DNA of 64,000 nt from Verrucomicrobiota bacterium (GCA_013285645.1 JABDHJ010000002.1:1-64000); one strand, 5' to 3'. Shown: positions 8,128-17,170, numbered from the stretch's first letter. Made by a program: numbers and translations. Notes: a model not told the origin generated them from the letters alone.

Positions 8128-8933
8128 ATCAATCTATCAAGGAAATCGCCAGTAAAGTCCCTGAAGTCACACTGCTGTTCTGGATCATTAAGATCCTGGC
8201 AACCACTCTGGGAGAAACGGGCGGTGACGCCGTCTCCATGACCATGAACCTGGGCTATGCCGTCGCCAGTATTATCTTCATCGGGATATTTCTTGTTGCC
8301 GTCTTTGCCCAGATCATGGCCAAGAAGTTCCATCGATTTCTCTATTGGGCGGTCATCGTCGCGACGACAACGGCTGGAACGACCATGGCCGATTTTGCGG
8401 ACCGCTCGCTCGGCATCGGCTATCCCGGCGGAGCCTCGATCCTCTTTATCCTGCTGATGCTGTCTCTTGGCATTTGGTATTGGTGGGAGGGATCCATCGC
8501 AGTCGAGACGGTCACAACTCCCCGCGTGGAACTCTTTTATTGGCTGGCCATCATGTTCTCACAAACGCTGGGCACGGCTCTCGGTGACTGGATGGCCGAT
8601 ACCGCAGGCCTCGGCTATGACGGAGGGGCACTTATCTTCTCGGTCGGTTTGGCACTCATCGCCTTTCTCTACTATAAAACAAAGGCCTCACACGTCCTCT
8701 TGTTCTGGGCCGCTTTTATCCTGACACGACCACTGGGAGCCACGGTGGGTGACTTTCTCGACAAACCCGTCGAGCATGGAGGCTTGGCCATCGGTCGTTT
8801 CACTGCCTCAGCCATTCTCACCATCCTGATGATCGCCTGCATCCTGCTCTTTCCGCAAAAGGCGGGCCGCCATCCGGGAAAAAAATCCAAGTCCATCGAT
8901 CTGCAAGAAACAGAAACCACCCCAACCATATGA
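8124..8933 (+). CDS. COG4705-type membrane protein with four internal repeats
   Basis: This 269-residue protein is strongly hydrophobic, with about eight membrane segments. It falls into four repeats of about 60 residues. Each has an aromatic helix (LLFWIIKILATT, FLYWAVIVATTT, LFYWLAIMFSQT, LLFWAAFILTRP) followed by a turn with glycine and acidic residues (GETGGDA, GTTMADF, GTALGDW, GATVGDF). The repeat pattern matches COG4705 proteins, often beside two-component systems; their transport or sensing role is not established as far as I know. It is translationally coupled to the kinase before it and the beta-propeller gene after it (ATGA overlaps). The conserved in-membrane acidic residues hint at cation binding, which is inference. 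Confidence 0.8.
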   Translation: MNQSIKEIASKVPEVTLLFWIIKILATTLGETGGDAVSMTMNLGYAVASIIFIGIFLVAVFAQIMAKKFHRFLYWAVIVATTTAGTTMADFADRSLGIGYPGGASILFILLMLSLGIWYWWEGSIAVETVTTPRVELFYWLAIMFSQTLGTALGDWMADTAGLGYDGGALIFSVGLALIAFLYYKTKASHVLLFWAAFILTRPLGATVGDFLDKPVEHGGLAIGRFTASAILTILMIACILLFPQKAGRHPGKKSKSIDLQETETTPTI

Positions 8934-9910
8934 AAACCAAACTCCTCACCTCGTTAACCTGCTGTGTCTTTTTAGTCATGCTTCAGCCGCTCATGGCGGC
9001 TGATGCGCTCATCCCCCAGTCACCTGTGGAAGTGACCGGTACGCAAGGGAAATTCGACTTCATCAAAGTCGACTCGACCAAGAACCGTCTCCTTGCCTGT
9101 CATACGGCGAACGGGTCGCTGGACGTGATTGATGTGACCACATCAAAACTGATCAAAAGCATTCCGACAGGGGCAGCTCAAGGCGTGGCCGTTGATGACA
9201 AAGGCGGACGCTATTTTGTCAGCGTGAGCAAGCCGCCGAAAATGGTCATCATCGATTCGACCAAACTGGAAGTGATCGGCGAAGTGCCGCTCACCGATCC
9301 GGCGGACGTCATGGCCTATAATTCGGATTTGGATAGAGCCTTTGTCTGTAACGATGAAAAGCCAGAGCTCTGGGTAATCGATCCCGCCGCGAAAACTATT
9401 GTGGCAACGCTGAACATGCCTGGACAAGGAATGGAAGATTTAGGTTTCGATGACAAGGGCGCGTATGTTTATCAATGCCTAAAGGATTCCAACGAACTCG
9501 CTCAAATCGATGCCAAAGGACAGAAGGTCATCACGAATTGGTCGACGGCACCCGCCGAGAAGCCGCACGGGATGGCGATCGTTCCCGGTAGTAACTCCGC
9601 CCTGGTGGTCGGGGGAAACGGCAAACTGGTTCTCATGGACCTGAGTTCGGGAAAGGTACTGGCCTCCTGCGACGTCTCGCAAAAGGTGGACGAGATTGCG
9701 TATGATCCCGGTGTGCAGCGCGTTTACTGCGCCAGCGGCCTGGGTACTATTTCTGTGGTCGGACTCGATCAAAACAAACTCACTACCTTGGATCCTCTGC
9801 CAAGCTCACCTGGAGCCCATAGCATCGCGGTTGATCCCAAGACCCACACGGTTTGGATCGCCTTTGCCAAAGACAGCAAAGCATATGTACAGGCTTTTGT
9901 CAGCAAGTAG
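8930..9910 (+). CDS. Secreted YncE-like beta-propeller protein
   Basis: The 326-residue protein starts with a signal peptide (MKTKLLTSLTCCVFLVMLQPLMAA, cleavage near residue 24). The rest is built of repeated blade-like segments of about 40 residues with the pattern xxVIDxxTxKxxxxIPxG and GVAVDDKGGRYF, as in YncE/surface-layer seven-blade propellers. No catalytic residues stand out, so it is probably a periplasmic binding or scaffold protein. It ends the two-component operon, is coupled to the COG4705 gene by an ATGA overlap, and is followed by a stem-loop. It may be the periplasmic partner of the membrane protein or the sensor kinase; this is inferred from position only. Confidence 0.8.
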   Translation: MKTKLLTSLTCCVFLVMLQPLMAADALIPQSPVEVTGTQGKFDFIKVDSTKNRLLACHTANGSLDVIDVTTSKLIKSIPTGAAQGVAVDDKGGRYFVSVSKPPKMVIIDSTKLEVIGEVPLTDPADVMAYNSDLDRAFVCNDEKPELWVIDPAAKTIVATLNMPGQGMEDLGFDDKGAYVYQCLKDSNELAQIDAKGQKVITNWSTAPAEKPHGMAIVPGSNSALVVGGNGKLVLMDLSSGKVLASCDVSQKVDEIAYDPGVQRVYCASGLGTISVVGLDQNKLTTLDPLPSSPGAHSIAVDPKTHTVWIAFAKDSKAYVQAFVSK

Positions 9911-9953
9911 CTTTCGAAGCAAAGTCTGCCCTTTTTACGGCCCTATGAGCCAC

Positions 9954-9990
9954 GAATCAAGGACCATTCTAAGAAAATGGTCCTCGATTC
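9954..9990. terminator. Stem-loop between convergent transcription units
   Basis: GAATCAAGGACCATT and AATGGTCCTCGATTC pair at 14 of 15 positions around a 7-base loop. The structure lies 43 bases after the beta-propeller stop and can serve both directions. The right T-run is weak (TTATT). It overlaps the last codons of the minus-strand small open frame. Confidence 0.6.
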
Positions 9991-10073
9991 TTATTCGCGA
10001 CAATCATGATCAAGGTGATCAGGGGCGCGATGATAAAGGGCAGGCACAGAAGGGCCGCGACAAGATCGTCCAT
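9969..10073 (-). CDS. 34-residue single-pass membrane protein
   Basis: This short frame is absent from the track. The product begins MDDLVAALLCLPF, runs through about 22 hydrophobic residues (ends IMIVA) and closes with a polar, basic tail NKNRGPFS. It starts 18 bases after the stop of the SDR gene upstream, with AAAAAGAA before the ATG, so it fits as the last member of the minus-strand operon. Its layout and first four residues match the other tiny protein at 111-203. Function is unknown; ribosome profiling or conservation in relatives would settle whether it is real. Confidence 0.4.
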   Translation of the reverse strand: MDDLVAALLCLPFIIAPLITLIMIVANKNRGPFS

Positions 10074-10091
10074 GGTTCTTTTTGGGTTCGG

Positions 10092-10871
10092 CTACCAAGG
10101 CACAGTACCGTTTTCATCGAAGTAGCCGCAGGTGGGGCCGTCTGCCGGAAGGGTCGCGAGGCGAATGGCGATCTCAGCACCTTGGGTTGGCGTCCTTGGT
10201 CCGCTGTGACCGTTGAGATCCGTGGCGCAATAGCCGGGATCGGCCGCGTTCACTTTGATCGGAGTGTCTTTCAGCTCCTTGGCAAAGGCGACCGTCACGC
10301 CATTCACTGCTGTCTTTGAGGAGCAATAAGCGAGGGCATTGATGGCACTATAGCCCCAGGTTGGATCGCTTCTTTGCGTCAGAGAGCCCAATCCGCTGGA
10401 CATGTTCACAATGCGTCCCGCTTGCGATTTACACAACAAAGGCAGGAAAGCTTTCGTTACAGTGAAAACACCGAAGACATTGGTCTCGTAGGTTTGACGC
10501 AACATGACCAACTCGATCTGGCTCGGAGGAATCACCTCAGGTTCGCCCGCCTTATTAAGCCGCCGCTCATTCACGATTCCGGCGTTGTTGACCAGGATAT
10601 CGAGTGCGCCAGAGACGTTCTCTACATGCAGTGCGGCAGCCTCAACGGATTGAGGGTCTGTCACGTCCAGGGGAACGCTATCGACCGAGAGTCCTGCCTT
10701 TTTGAGCGAGGCAGCTGCAGCTGCAATTCGCCCTGAATCGCGTCCTGCCATCCAGACGAATATTCCTGCCTCGGCCAAGATCCGGCTGATTTCAAATCCG
10801 ATTCCTTTGTTGGCTCCCGTGACTAGGGCAACCGGGGACGGTATAAGCTGACGATAAGAAGAGATGTCCAT
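10092..10871 (-). CDS. Short-chain dehydrogenase/reductase (SDR)
   Basis: The 259-residue enzyme carries the classical SDR set: the NAD(P)-binding TGANKGIG near residue 20, NNAG after the fourth strand (VNNAGIV), and the catalytic YCSSK in the active-site helix with a serine in VNMSSG upstream. A classical SDR of this length reduces a carbonyl or oxidises an alcohol using NADPH or NADH; the substrate is not evident. The track extends the frame to 11063, but that part overlaps the phosphoesterase gene and lacks SDR character; the ATG at 10871 places the Rossmann motif normally. The upstream phosphoesterase stop is 13 bases away, so this is an operon member. Confidence 0.88.
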   Translation of the reverse strand: MDISSYRQLIPSPVALVTGANKGIGFEISRILAEAGIFVWMAGRDSGRIAAAAASLKKAGLSVDSVPLDVTDPQSVEAAALHVENVSGALDILVNNAGIVNERRLNKAGEPEVIPPSQIELVMLRQTYETNVFGVFTVTKAFLPLLCKSQAGRIVNMSSGLGSLTQRSDPTWGYSAINALAYCSSKTAVNGVTVAFAKELKDTPIKVNAADPGYCATDLNGHSGPRTPTQGAEIAIRLATLPADGPTCGYFDENGTVPW

Positions 10872-10884
10872 AATGCTTGATGTT

Positions 10885-12084
10885 TTATTTTTCGAACTGA
10901 ATGAGCACGATTTCGGAATTGGTTCCGATTCGTAAGGGAGGTCCCCATGTGCCGACGCCATAGCTCGTGTAAACTTGGAGGTTTTTGAGGCGACTGAGCC
11001 CGTGAGCAGCGCGACCGTAGATTCGTGAGACCAGCAGGTTCCATGGCCACATTTGGCCACCATGAGTGTGACCGGAAAGTTGAAGGGAAATGCCTGCCTC
11101 CTCAGCTACGGACAGATTGATGGGGCGATGAGCGAGAAGAACGTTGGACTGCCGGCGATCAATCTGGATCTGTTTTAGAATGCTGCGCAACTCGGTTGGA
11201 TTCCCCGCTTCAAAATCATGGAGCCCGACAAGTTGCAGACCATCGAGAGTCACCTTCTCGTTGTTTAGTACCTGGATACCAACGCGTGTGGCCGGATCCA
11301 GATAAAGGTTTCTCTCGGCAAACTCGTCGTGGTTACCGGTGACGTAAAAGATTCCCTGGGGCGCAGAGTATTCCCGCCACGGGGCAACAAGTTGATCAAG
11401 GCCCAGAGTCGGTCCATCGAACATGTCGCCGCTGATGAAAACGACGTTGGGTTTAACCGAACAAAGTTTGGCAATGACCCGGCGAAGAAAGGCCTGTCCG
11501 GACAAAGGCCCGAGATGAAGATCCGTGACCAAGGCCGCCGTGCGTCCCTGCCAAGCTTCTGGCAGATTGGGGAGTTTGACCGTGACTCGAGAAACGCGAA
11601 TCAATGTGGCATTGATCAGTCCGTAAACGGTTGCTGCCAGAGCCATACTGAAGAGAACTGCCGCAACGGAAAAACGAGGCAATGAGGCTCCCGTGATCCA
11701 ATAGACCCCGGCCACCATCCAGCAAGCCACAGACGCGAAGAACGCAAAATTCAGTGCTCCCATCCACACGGCGGAAAGAGCGTAAATGCCTCGAAGCGCT
11801 GGATGGTTATACTTGAAACGCAGGACCGTCGCCGGAATGAAGACCACGGCCAGCGCACCCGGGAGGGCTTGCCACGCGATCCATCCGGGCAAATCGAAGA
11901 AGTAGCTCCAGGTCCAGCAAACCAAGGCATTCGCCGATAATAAAATCGCCGCTACGATGGAAACGAAACGGATCAATTCCTTCAGCGTGAACATGGGAAC
12001 GACTTCTGCGGACTGCACGGGAGGCGCGGCCGAGGACACGTTCTCTTCCTCAATATTGGGGACGGGCATGGTTGAAAGGTGCAT
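10885..12084 (-). CDS. Membrane-anchored metallophosphoesterase (YaeI/YkuE-like)
   Basis: The 399-residue protein has an N-terminal part with about four hydrophobic helices (residues 30-150) and a C-terminal calcineurin-like phosphoesterase domain. All metal-binding blocks are present in order: DLHLG, GDMFDG, GNHDE and GHTHGGQ. Such enzymes use two metal ions; the YaeI branch is linked to lipid A precursor or phosphodiester turnover at the inner membrane, though the substrate here is unknown. ATG codons at 12084 and 12069 are both possible starts. It lies between two SDR genes with gaps of 5 and 13 bases, which is a strong sign of one transcript. Confidence 0.87.
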   Translation of the reverse strand: MHLSTMPVPNIEEENVSSAAPPVQSAEVVPMFTLKELIRFVSIVAAILLSANALVCWTWSYFFDLPGWIAWQALPGALAVVFIPATVLRFKYNHPALRGIYALSAVWMGALNFAFFASVACWMVAGVYWITGASLPRFSVAAVLFSMALAATVYGLINATLIRVSRVTVKLPNLPEAWQGRTAALVTDLHLGPLSGQAFLRRVIAKLCSVKPNVVFISGDMFDGPTLGLDQLVAPWREYSAPQGIFYVTGNHDEFAERNLYLDPATRVGIQVLNNEKVTLDGLQLVGLHDFEAGNPTELRSILKQIQIDRRQSNVLLAHRPINLSVAEEAGISLQLSGHTHGGQMWPWNLLVSRIYGRAAHGLSRLKNLQVYTSYGVGTWGPPLRIGTNSEIVLIQFEK

Positions 12085-12089
12085 CGACT

Positions 12090-12866
12090 TTAAGCCTTTG
12101 TCGCAACCTGATTGGGGAGCGAGAGCTGGCTAAGCATTTGCAGGGCCTTGTCGTAATTGCCGGTTGCTTCGGCAAAGCGCAGGAACTTCACGCGCTCCAC
12201 GTTGATCTCTGCCGGTGTGGGCTTCGTCTTCAGGATTTGCATCGTCTCCGCGATAAAATCCTCTACGGACATCATGCGCGGATCTTCCGTGGTGCGACCG
12301 GGAGTGAGATCCGTTGCCACTGCGGGCGGAATGATTTCAATCACCTCGACGGGCGTGCCTTTGAGATGAACTCGCAGTGACTCCGTATAGGAGTGAAGTG
12401 CGGCCTTGGTCGCCGAATAGGTTGGTGTGCTCGGAAAAGGAACGAACGCCAGTCCCGAGGAAACATTGATGATCGCAGCGCTCGATTGCTTTTGGAGATG
12501 AGGCACAAGCGCACCCGTCAGGCGAATCGGGCCGAGCAGATTAGTGGTGATGATGTCTTCGGCGTCCTGGATGTTCGGTGCCTTCAGGTCTTCGCCTCGC
12601 ATGATGCCTGCATTGTTGATCAGGACATTGAGCGCGGGATGGAACTCGATCATTTCCTCCACAAACGACTCGATGGAGTAAGCATCGTCGATATCGAGGG
12701 TGACGTGAGCCATGCCCGGATTGGCATCCGTAACTTCGGTCAGAGCACTTTGCCGCCGGCCAGCGATGATGACTTTGTTGCCAAGAGCATGAAAGGCTTC
12801 GGCGAGGCCCCGGCCAATGCCGGATCCACCGCCCGTAATGAGAATAGTATTGTTGGTGAGTTTCAT
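12090..12866 (-). CDS. SDR oxidoreductase, DltE/YdfG-like
   Basis: The 258-residue product begins MKLTNNTILITGGGSGIG, places the cofactor motif at residues 12-18, and has NNAGIM and the catalytic YSATKAA. The start TNNTxLITGGxSGIGxxLA is characteristic of the DltE-like branch of short-chain dehydrogenases, whose physiological substrates are mostly unknown. The track extends the frame to 13001, but those extra residues overlap the epimerase gene; the ATG at 12866 is the natural start. Gaps of 14 bases to the epimerase and 5 bases to the phosphoesterase put it in the same operon. Confidence 0.88.
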   Translation of the reverse strand: MKLTNNTILITGGGSGIGRGLAEAFHALGNKVIIAGRRQSALTEVTDANPGMAHVTLDIDDAYSIESFVEEMIEFHPALNVLINNAGIMRGEDLKAPNIQDAEDIITTNLLGPIRLTGALVPHLQKQSSAAIINVSSGLAFVPFPSTPTYSATKAALHSYTESLRVHLKGTPVEVIEIIPPAVATDLTPGRTTEDPRMMSVEDFIAETMQILKTKPTPAEINVERVKFLRFAEATGNYDKALQMLSQLSLPNQVATKA

Positions 12867-12880
12867 AGTAGTAATCGGCT

Positions 12881-13756
12881 TTAGAATTTGGCTTGGTCGA
12901 GATCGGAAATCAGCCCCGGCCCGGTCGGATTCCAGCCCAGTTTCTTCCTCGTCTTTTCGCTTGAGGCCGCAAGGTCGGAACTGGCGAACATGGTCAGCCA
13001 TCCAAAATGTGCCACAGCTTCTTCCGGCGACAAGGAGACCACTGGAACCTTCAAGCCGCGACCGATGGCTTCGGCAATATCCCGCATCGGCACGCCTTCT
13101 TCGGCCACTGCGTGATATTTTGCACCCGCTTCATGTTTCTCCAGCGCCAGCCGGTAAAGATGGGCGACATCGGACACGTGCGCCGCTGCCCAGCGGTTGC
13201 GTCCTTCCGCCACATAAGCCGACAGGCCTTTCTCGCGCGCCACGGCGATCAGATAGGTGACGAGCCCTTGCTTGATTGGGTCATGAACTTGGGGAAGGCG
13301 CATGACCGAAGCGCTGACGCCCTTCAACGCCAGGGCCGTCTGTTCCGAAACCCGGGGGAGCGGATAATCGGACGGCACCACATAGTCTTCCGTCGCCAAC
13401 TGCCCAGGCTTAGCCAGTCCGGCTACACCAGACGTGACGATGAGGGGCCGGTCGGAACCGGCGAGCACAGAACCCAAGGCTTCGATGGCTTTTTTGTCGA
13501 TTTCACAAACTTCCTTGAACTTGGAAAAATCATGAACGAACCCAGCGTGAATAACGCCATCCGACTGGGCCGCTCCGCTGCGCAGGCTTTCCAAGTCTTC
13601 CAGATCGCCCCGATGCACCCCGGCACCAGCGGCAGTCAGGGCCCTGGCCCCTGCATCCGAGCGGGAAAGACCCAGCACTTGGTGGCCTGCGCCGATCAAT
13701 TCTTTAACAAGGGCTGTGCCGATAAAACCCGTGGCTCCCGTTAGAAATACGTTCAT
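12881..13756 (-). CDS. NAD(P)-dependent epimerase/dehydratase-family (extended SDR) protein
   Basis: The 291-residue protein begins MNVFLTGATGFIGTALV with the extended-SDR GxxGxxG cofactor loop at residues 7-13, followed by DLEDLESL and the VIHAGFVHDF strand. It resembles the atypical NAD-dependent epimerase group that often acts on small carbonyl compounds rather than nucleotide sugars. The canonical YxxxK is not obvious at the usual place, so the activity is uncertain. The start at 13756 follows a strong GAAAGGAG ribosome binding site; the longer frame to 14005 crosses the divergent promoter. It heads the five-gene operon and faces a TetR gene, its likely repressor. Confidence 0.83.
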   Translation of the reverse strand: MNVFLTGATGFIGTALVKELIGAGHQVLGLSRSDAGARALTAAGAGVHRGDLEDLESLRSGAAQSDGVIHAGFVHDFSKFKEVCEIDKKAIEALGSVLAGSDRPLIVTSGVAGLAKPGQLATEDYVVPSDYPLPRVSEQTALALKGVSASVMRLPQVHDPIKQGLVTYLIAVAREKGLSAYVAEGRNRWAAAHVSDVAHLYRLALEKHEAGAKYHAVAEEGVPMRDIAEAIGRGLKVPVVSLSPEEAVAHFGWLTMFASSDLAASSEKTRKKLGWNPTGPGLISDLDQAKF

Positions 13757-13834
13757 GTTGAACTCCTTTCGGCCGGATGACCCTGACCGTTGTGTTGTTT
13801 GAGCAAGATCACTTGCATGACCGGATGAATGCAG

Positions 13835-13864
13835 GACAATGTATGCAGTGGACACTATGTTGTC
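13835..13864. promoter_or_regulatory. TetR-type operator candidate in a divergent promoter
   Basis: The sequence has a GACAA-nn-TA half site and its inverted partner TA-nn-TTGTC separated by 12 bases, 30 bases in all. It lies between the divergent epimerase operon and the TetR gene, where a TetR repressor that controls itself and its neighbour would bind. Confidence 0.5.
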
Positions 13865-13912
13865 AATGGAAACATGCTGCAATTTATCCGCCAACCGTGT
13901 AAGGTGTTGAAA

Positions 13913-14515
13913 GTGAAAGCGTCTCCCCGCCCCTATCATCATGGAAATTTGCGCGAATCTCTGCTCAAGGCAGCCGAGAAAGCGCTGGAAACTGGCGGAG
14001 CCCAAAGCATCTCACTACGGGAGCTCAGTCGCGAGCTAGGCGTCAGTCACACCTCGCCGCGCCGACACTTCCCCGATAAACAGGCGCTGCTCGATGCCCT
14101 GGCCCTGCGTGGCTTCGAACGGTTCGATGATGCCTTCGTCCAAGCTTCCAAGCAACGCGGACAGAGCTTCAAGGTACGCTTGACCAAACTGGCTCGCGCC
14201 TATGTCAGCTTTGCCCTGAAGCATCCCGCCTTGCTCAGCTTGATGTTCGAGGCCAAACACCGGCCCGATGCGCCCCGTGAATTGCTCGAAGCCAGCGAGA
14301 AAACCTTTTCCCGTGTCCCGGCCACCTTTGCGGAAGCCCAGGCCGCAGGCGAGGTCGTCCCCGGCGATCCGGGCCGCCTTTCCATTGTCGTCTTCTCATC
14401 TCTCCTGGGTCTCGTCTCCATTTCCACCGACGGCAAGTTCAAGGGCGTGTCCTTGGACTATCTGACCGGCGAAATCATCGAGCGGATGATCCTGGGCTTC
14501 CTGCCTCGCCCCTGA
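13913..14515 (+). CDS. TetR-family transcriptional regulator
   Basis: The product has the TetR N-terminus PRPYHHGNLRESLLKAAEKALE and helix-turn-helix SLRELSRELGVSHTSPRRHF, followed by a helical ligand domain with a WHG-like C-terminal region. I choose the GTG at 13913, preceded at proper spacing by TAAGG, giving 200 residues. The GTG at 13904 and ATG codons at 13874 and 13829 are alternatives, but the last two would lie on or beside the operator. Its position, divergent from the epimerase-SDR operon with a palindrome between them, argues that it represses that operon and itself. The inducer is unknown. Confidence 0.85.
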   Translation: MKASPRPYHHGNLRESLLKAAEKALETGGAQSISLRELSRELGVSHTSPRRHFPDKQALLDALALRGFERFDDAFVQASKQRGQSFKVRLTKLARAYVSFALKHPALLSLMFEAKHRPDAPRELLEASEKTFSRVPATFAEAQAAGEVVPGDPGRLSIVVFSSLLGLVSISTDGKFKGVSLDYLTGEIIERMILGFLPRP

Positions 14516-15136
14516 ATTGGTATGGACGCCAAAGATTTAGCGACAGGTGAGAATTCGAGTAAAACGGTCGATCAGAAGGATATTAAGAAAGCTCTCTCCT
14601 CTAGAAAGTGGTATAGTTTTCGATCAAAACAGGACGGCCTTCAGTTTTAAGTCGCTGTCTTCAAAAGACTTGAAGAAGTGAGCGGGTGGCGAGGCTCGAA
14701 CTCGCGAACTCAAACCCACAGGGGAGCATTACGGAATTAGCTGTAGCTACAACACCCTCAAACGTTCTCAACGCTATAAACACCGTCAGATTGTTGTTAC
14801 TTTTGTTGGCACCTATATTTGCATCTGGATATTGAGGGATATCGGAACAAGGAAGGCGGATGCGATTTCGACTTGCTAGAGCTTCAGAGCAAATTTATGA
14901 CAGAATTTCTCATGCCCTACTTCACAGAAGTTCGCGGGCCTCTTGCTGTCTTAAAAAATCCCCTTCTGCAGCCTCCCGACCTGTCAATCGAACACGATCG
15001 ACCAAAAGGAAAAATCCGGTTTTGATCACGCTTATCGCTTTCCCGGAATGCAGCGGGCGCTTCAGGTGGTCGGACGCCTTATCGCAGGGTCCTTTCCGGC
15101 AACAAGGAGTGCCGCTGGTTTGGCTGTAAACACGAG
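14516..15136. other. Gene-poor region with a tRNA-end-like scar
   Basis: No open frame here is convincing. The only notable element is the stretch at 14680-14704, which reads like the 3' end of a tRNA gene on the minus strand. The rest is AT-rich spacer. It separates the housekeeping-like left part from the carbohydrate-utilisation region. Confidence 0.5.
14680..14704 (-). repeat. tRNA-3'-end-like sequence, possible att scar (copy 1)
   Basis: Read on the minus strand it forms a perfect T-arm GCGAG-TTCGAGC-CTCGC followed by CACCCGCTC, the 3' half of a tRNA without the rest of the gene. It matches 44860-44884 at 22 of 25 bases in the same orientation. Truncated tRNA ends of this kind are typical attachment-site remnants. 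Confidence 0.5.
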
Positions 15137-17170
15137 TCAGTCCTTTTTGTCGACCCTGCCAGGCTCGACTGTACCGTCATCGTGACTATCGATGCGTTCC
15201 TCCTTAAGGCGATGAAAGAACAGGACGAGATCGTTCCAACAACCGATGGTGAACCATACCGTGGTGATAATTGAGATGGCGAGAGGTAGGTAGATGCCGG
15301 TAATCAGCCAGTAATTGGCCCAGGCAATATTGGACCATGGATGGATTAAATACCAAGCGCTCCCAATTACGAAGATACCAAACCAGAAGATGCTCCAAAA
15401 AAAGATGCTGAGGGTAACCCAGCGATCAGGCCCGGAGAAGTGCTCATCGATGCCCACGAGATTGTGGAGATGAAAACGGCTTTTGACCGGTCTCGTGATC
15501 ACGACCTCGTTCGTAGCCTCAGGCTCCACGGCGTAACGGCCTCTATGTAGAAGACGATCCATGTCGTGCGGTTCGCGGCAGGTCAGGAGCGACACAGCGA
15601 TGTATCCAATCAGGGCCGCAAGTGTCGCATAGAAGCCGATTTCGGTGCCATTGATCGGCAATTGAGGGCCCAGATGATTCAGGAGATATTGTGACCAGGT
15701 CGAGGAAGTGATTCCCCAGAAATCCGTCAGGCTGTGACAGAGGCTGACACATGCCTGTTGCCGCAGGAGAATACCGCCGGTCGAAAGCAGCGAACCGAGG
15801 GCCAGGCCGGTCCATGCACCAGCGGTCGTACCCCGATTCCAGTAGAGGCCGCCGATAATGGCCGCTCCCGCGCCGCCCACGAAGATGGCCGTGGTGACGT
15901 TGAACCACATCGGAAGATATTCGGTTTGCGTGAAAAGAGCACCGAAGACAAAGGCAAACAAGGCCACCCCAATAATCGAGAGACGCAGGAGAATGATATG
16001 GGTGCGGGTGCTCAGTGGCTTCTTGCAAAGCGGAAGCACGACATCCTGGGCGAAGATGCTCCCCCATGAATGAAGGTGTTGGCCGTCGCCGCCGAAGATA
16101 CCCATCAGGACGACCGAAACCAGAAGGCCCTTGATGCCAATGGGAAGAATCGCGGCGAGGCCGATGGGCAACCGCATTTGCTCGCCTGTTTGGGGATCGG
16201 CGATGGTGGCGAGGCGATGTTGAATCATGGCCTGTCCCTCCGGTTGATGCAGGTAATTCATTGCGGTTACGGCGAGGAGAAGCATCGAGGTGCTAAGCGC
16301 AAAGCCGCGCCATCGGCCCAAAATAAAACCCATGCGCGATTCGTGGGGGGACGCGGCCGCCGAATTGAAACCCTGGTTGTTTTGCCACGCCATCGTCCCG
16401 TAGGCCCCTGTGATAATTGTCATGAGAACGTACCAGAGATTAAAGTCCTTGGCTGCGAAAGTATCGAAAGGATTGACCATCGATTGGCCGGGTGGATACG
16501 CGAGGAGCATGTCGCGGGTCTGATGCCAGTCAAAAACGATGACCAAAAATACACCGATAATGACGTAAAAAAGTTGCGAAATCATGCCTTGGATACAGTC
16601 GGCGATCATGACGGTGATCTGGCCGCCGGTGATCGCAATCAATGTAGTGATCGTCAGGAAACAACCCATCAGCATGAGATAGGTCGGAATTGCGAATGAA
16701 AAGAGATGTAGAGTCTGAGGCATATCCAAAAAATGGACCATGAATTTGCCTCCGATCACGGGAATGACTCCAAAGTTGAGGATGCCGGCGACAAAGCCGA
16801 GCATGCCGGTGGCGAGGCGAAATTTGCGGCTGTAACGCATCTCGAAAAACTGAGCGAGGGTGAGCGCGCGCGTCTGACGGTAGCGATATGTCACAAAGCC
16901 GCTGATCGCCAGGATCAGTCCCACCGGTCCTGCGAGTTGTCCCCACCACGTCACGGAAAAGCCCCCCTGGCTGAACCATTCAAACATGGCCACATAGCCG
17001 ATGGCCCCAGCCCCCATTTCGCTTCGGGCAGTTGAGAGAAGATAACGGCCTGCGAGACGTCCTCCTGACATGAAATCGGCCACGCTTTTTAGATAGCGAT
17101 TCGCATATAAAGTAACACTGGCGACAATGAGTACAGGAATGGCGACGATCAACCAGTCGATAAGATGCAT
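15137..17170 (-). CDS. Sodium:solute symporter (SSS family)
   Basis: The 677-residue protein has 13 or more hydrophobic helices and SSS-family features: a first helix ending in a YLKSVADFMSGGR loop, RSEMGAGAIGYV, and the GVIPVIGGKFM region. It imports a solute with sodium. Many Verrucomicrobiota place such symporters beside glycoside hydrolases to take up the released sugars, so a mono- or small oligosaccharide is the likely cargo. It lies 84 bases downstream of the clan GH-A hydrolase gene on the same strand and appears to be the last gene of the FAD-hydrolase-symporter operon. A polar C-terminal extension of about 60 residues ends the protein. Confidence 0.88.
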   Translation of the reverse strand: MHLIDWLIVAIPVLIVASVTLYANRYLKSVADFMSGGRLAGRYLLSTARSEMGAGAIGYVAMFEWFSQGGFSVTWWGQLAGPVGLILAISGFVTYRYRQTRALTLAQFFEMRYSRKFRLATGMLGFVAGILNFGVIPVIGGKFMVHFLDMPQTLHLFSFAIPTYLMLMGCFLTITTLIAITGGQITVMIADCIQGMISQLFYVIIGVFLVIVFDWHQTRDMLLAYPPGQSMVNPFDTFAAKDFNLWYVLMTIITGAYGTMAWQNNQGFNSAAASPHESRMGFILGRWRGFALSTSMLLLAVTAMNYLHQPEGQAMIQHRLATIADPQTGEQMRLPIGLAAILPIGIKGLLVSVVLMGIFGGDGQHLHSWGSIFAQDVVLPLCKKPLSTRTHIILLRLSIIGVALFAFVFGALFTQTEYLPMWFNVTTAIFVGGAGAAIIGGLYWNRGTTAGAWTGLALGSLLSTGGILLRQQACVSLCHSLTDFWGITSSTWSQYLLNHLGPQLPINGTEIGFYATLAALIGYIAVSLLTCREPHDMDRLLHRGRYAVEPEATNEVVITRPVKSRFHLHNLVGIDEHFSGPDRWVTLSIFFWSIFWFGIFVIGSAWYLIHPWSNIAWANYWLITGIYLPLAISIITTVWFTIGCWNDLVLFFHRLKEERIDSHDDGTVEPGRVDKKD

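Noticed and set aside
14676-14765. A complete tRNA gene at the tRNA-like element
   Set aside because: Only the T-arm and acceptor end are present; no matching 5' acceptor strand or anticodon arm can be found.
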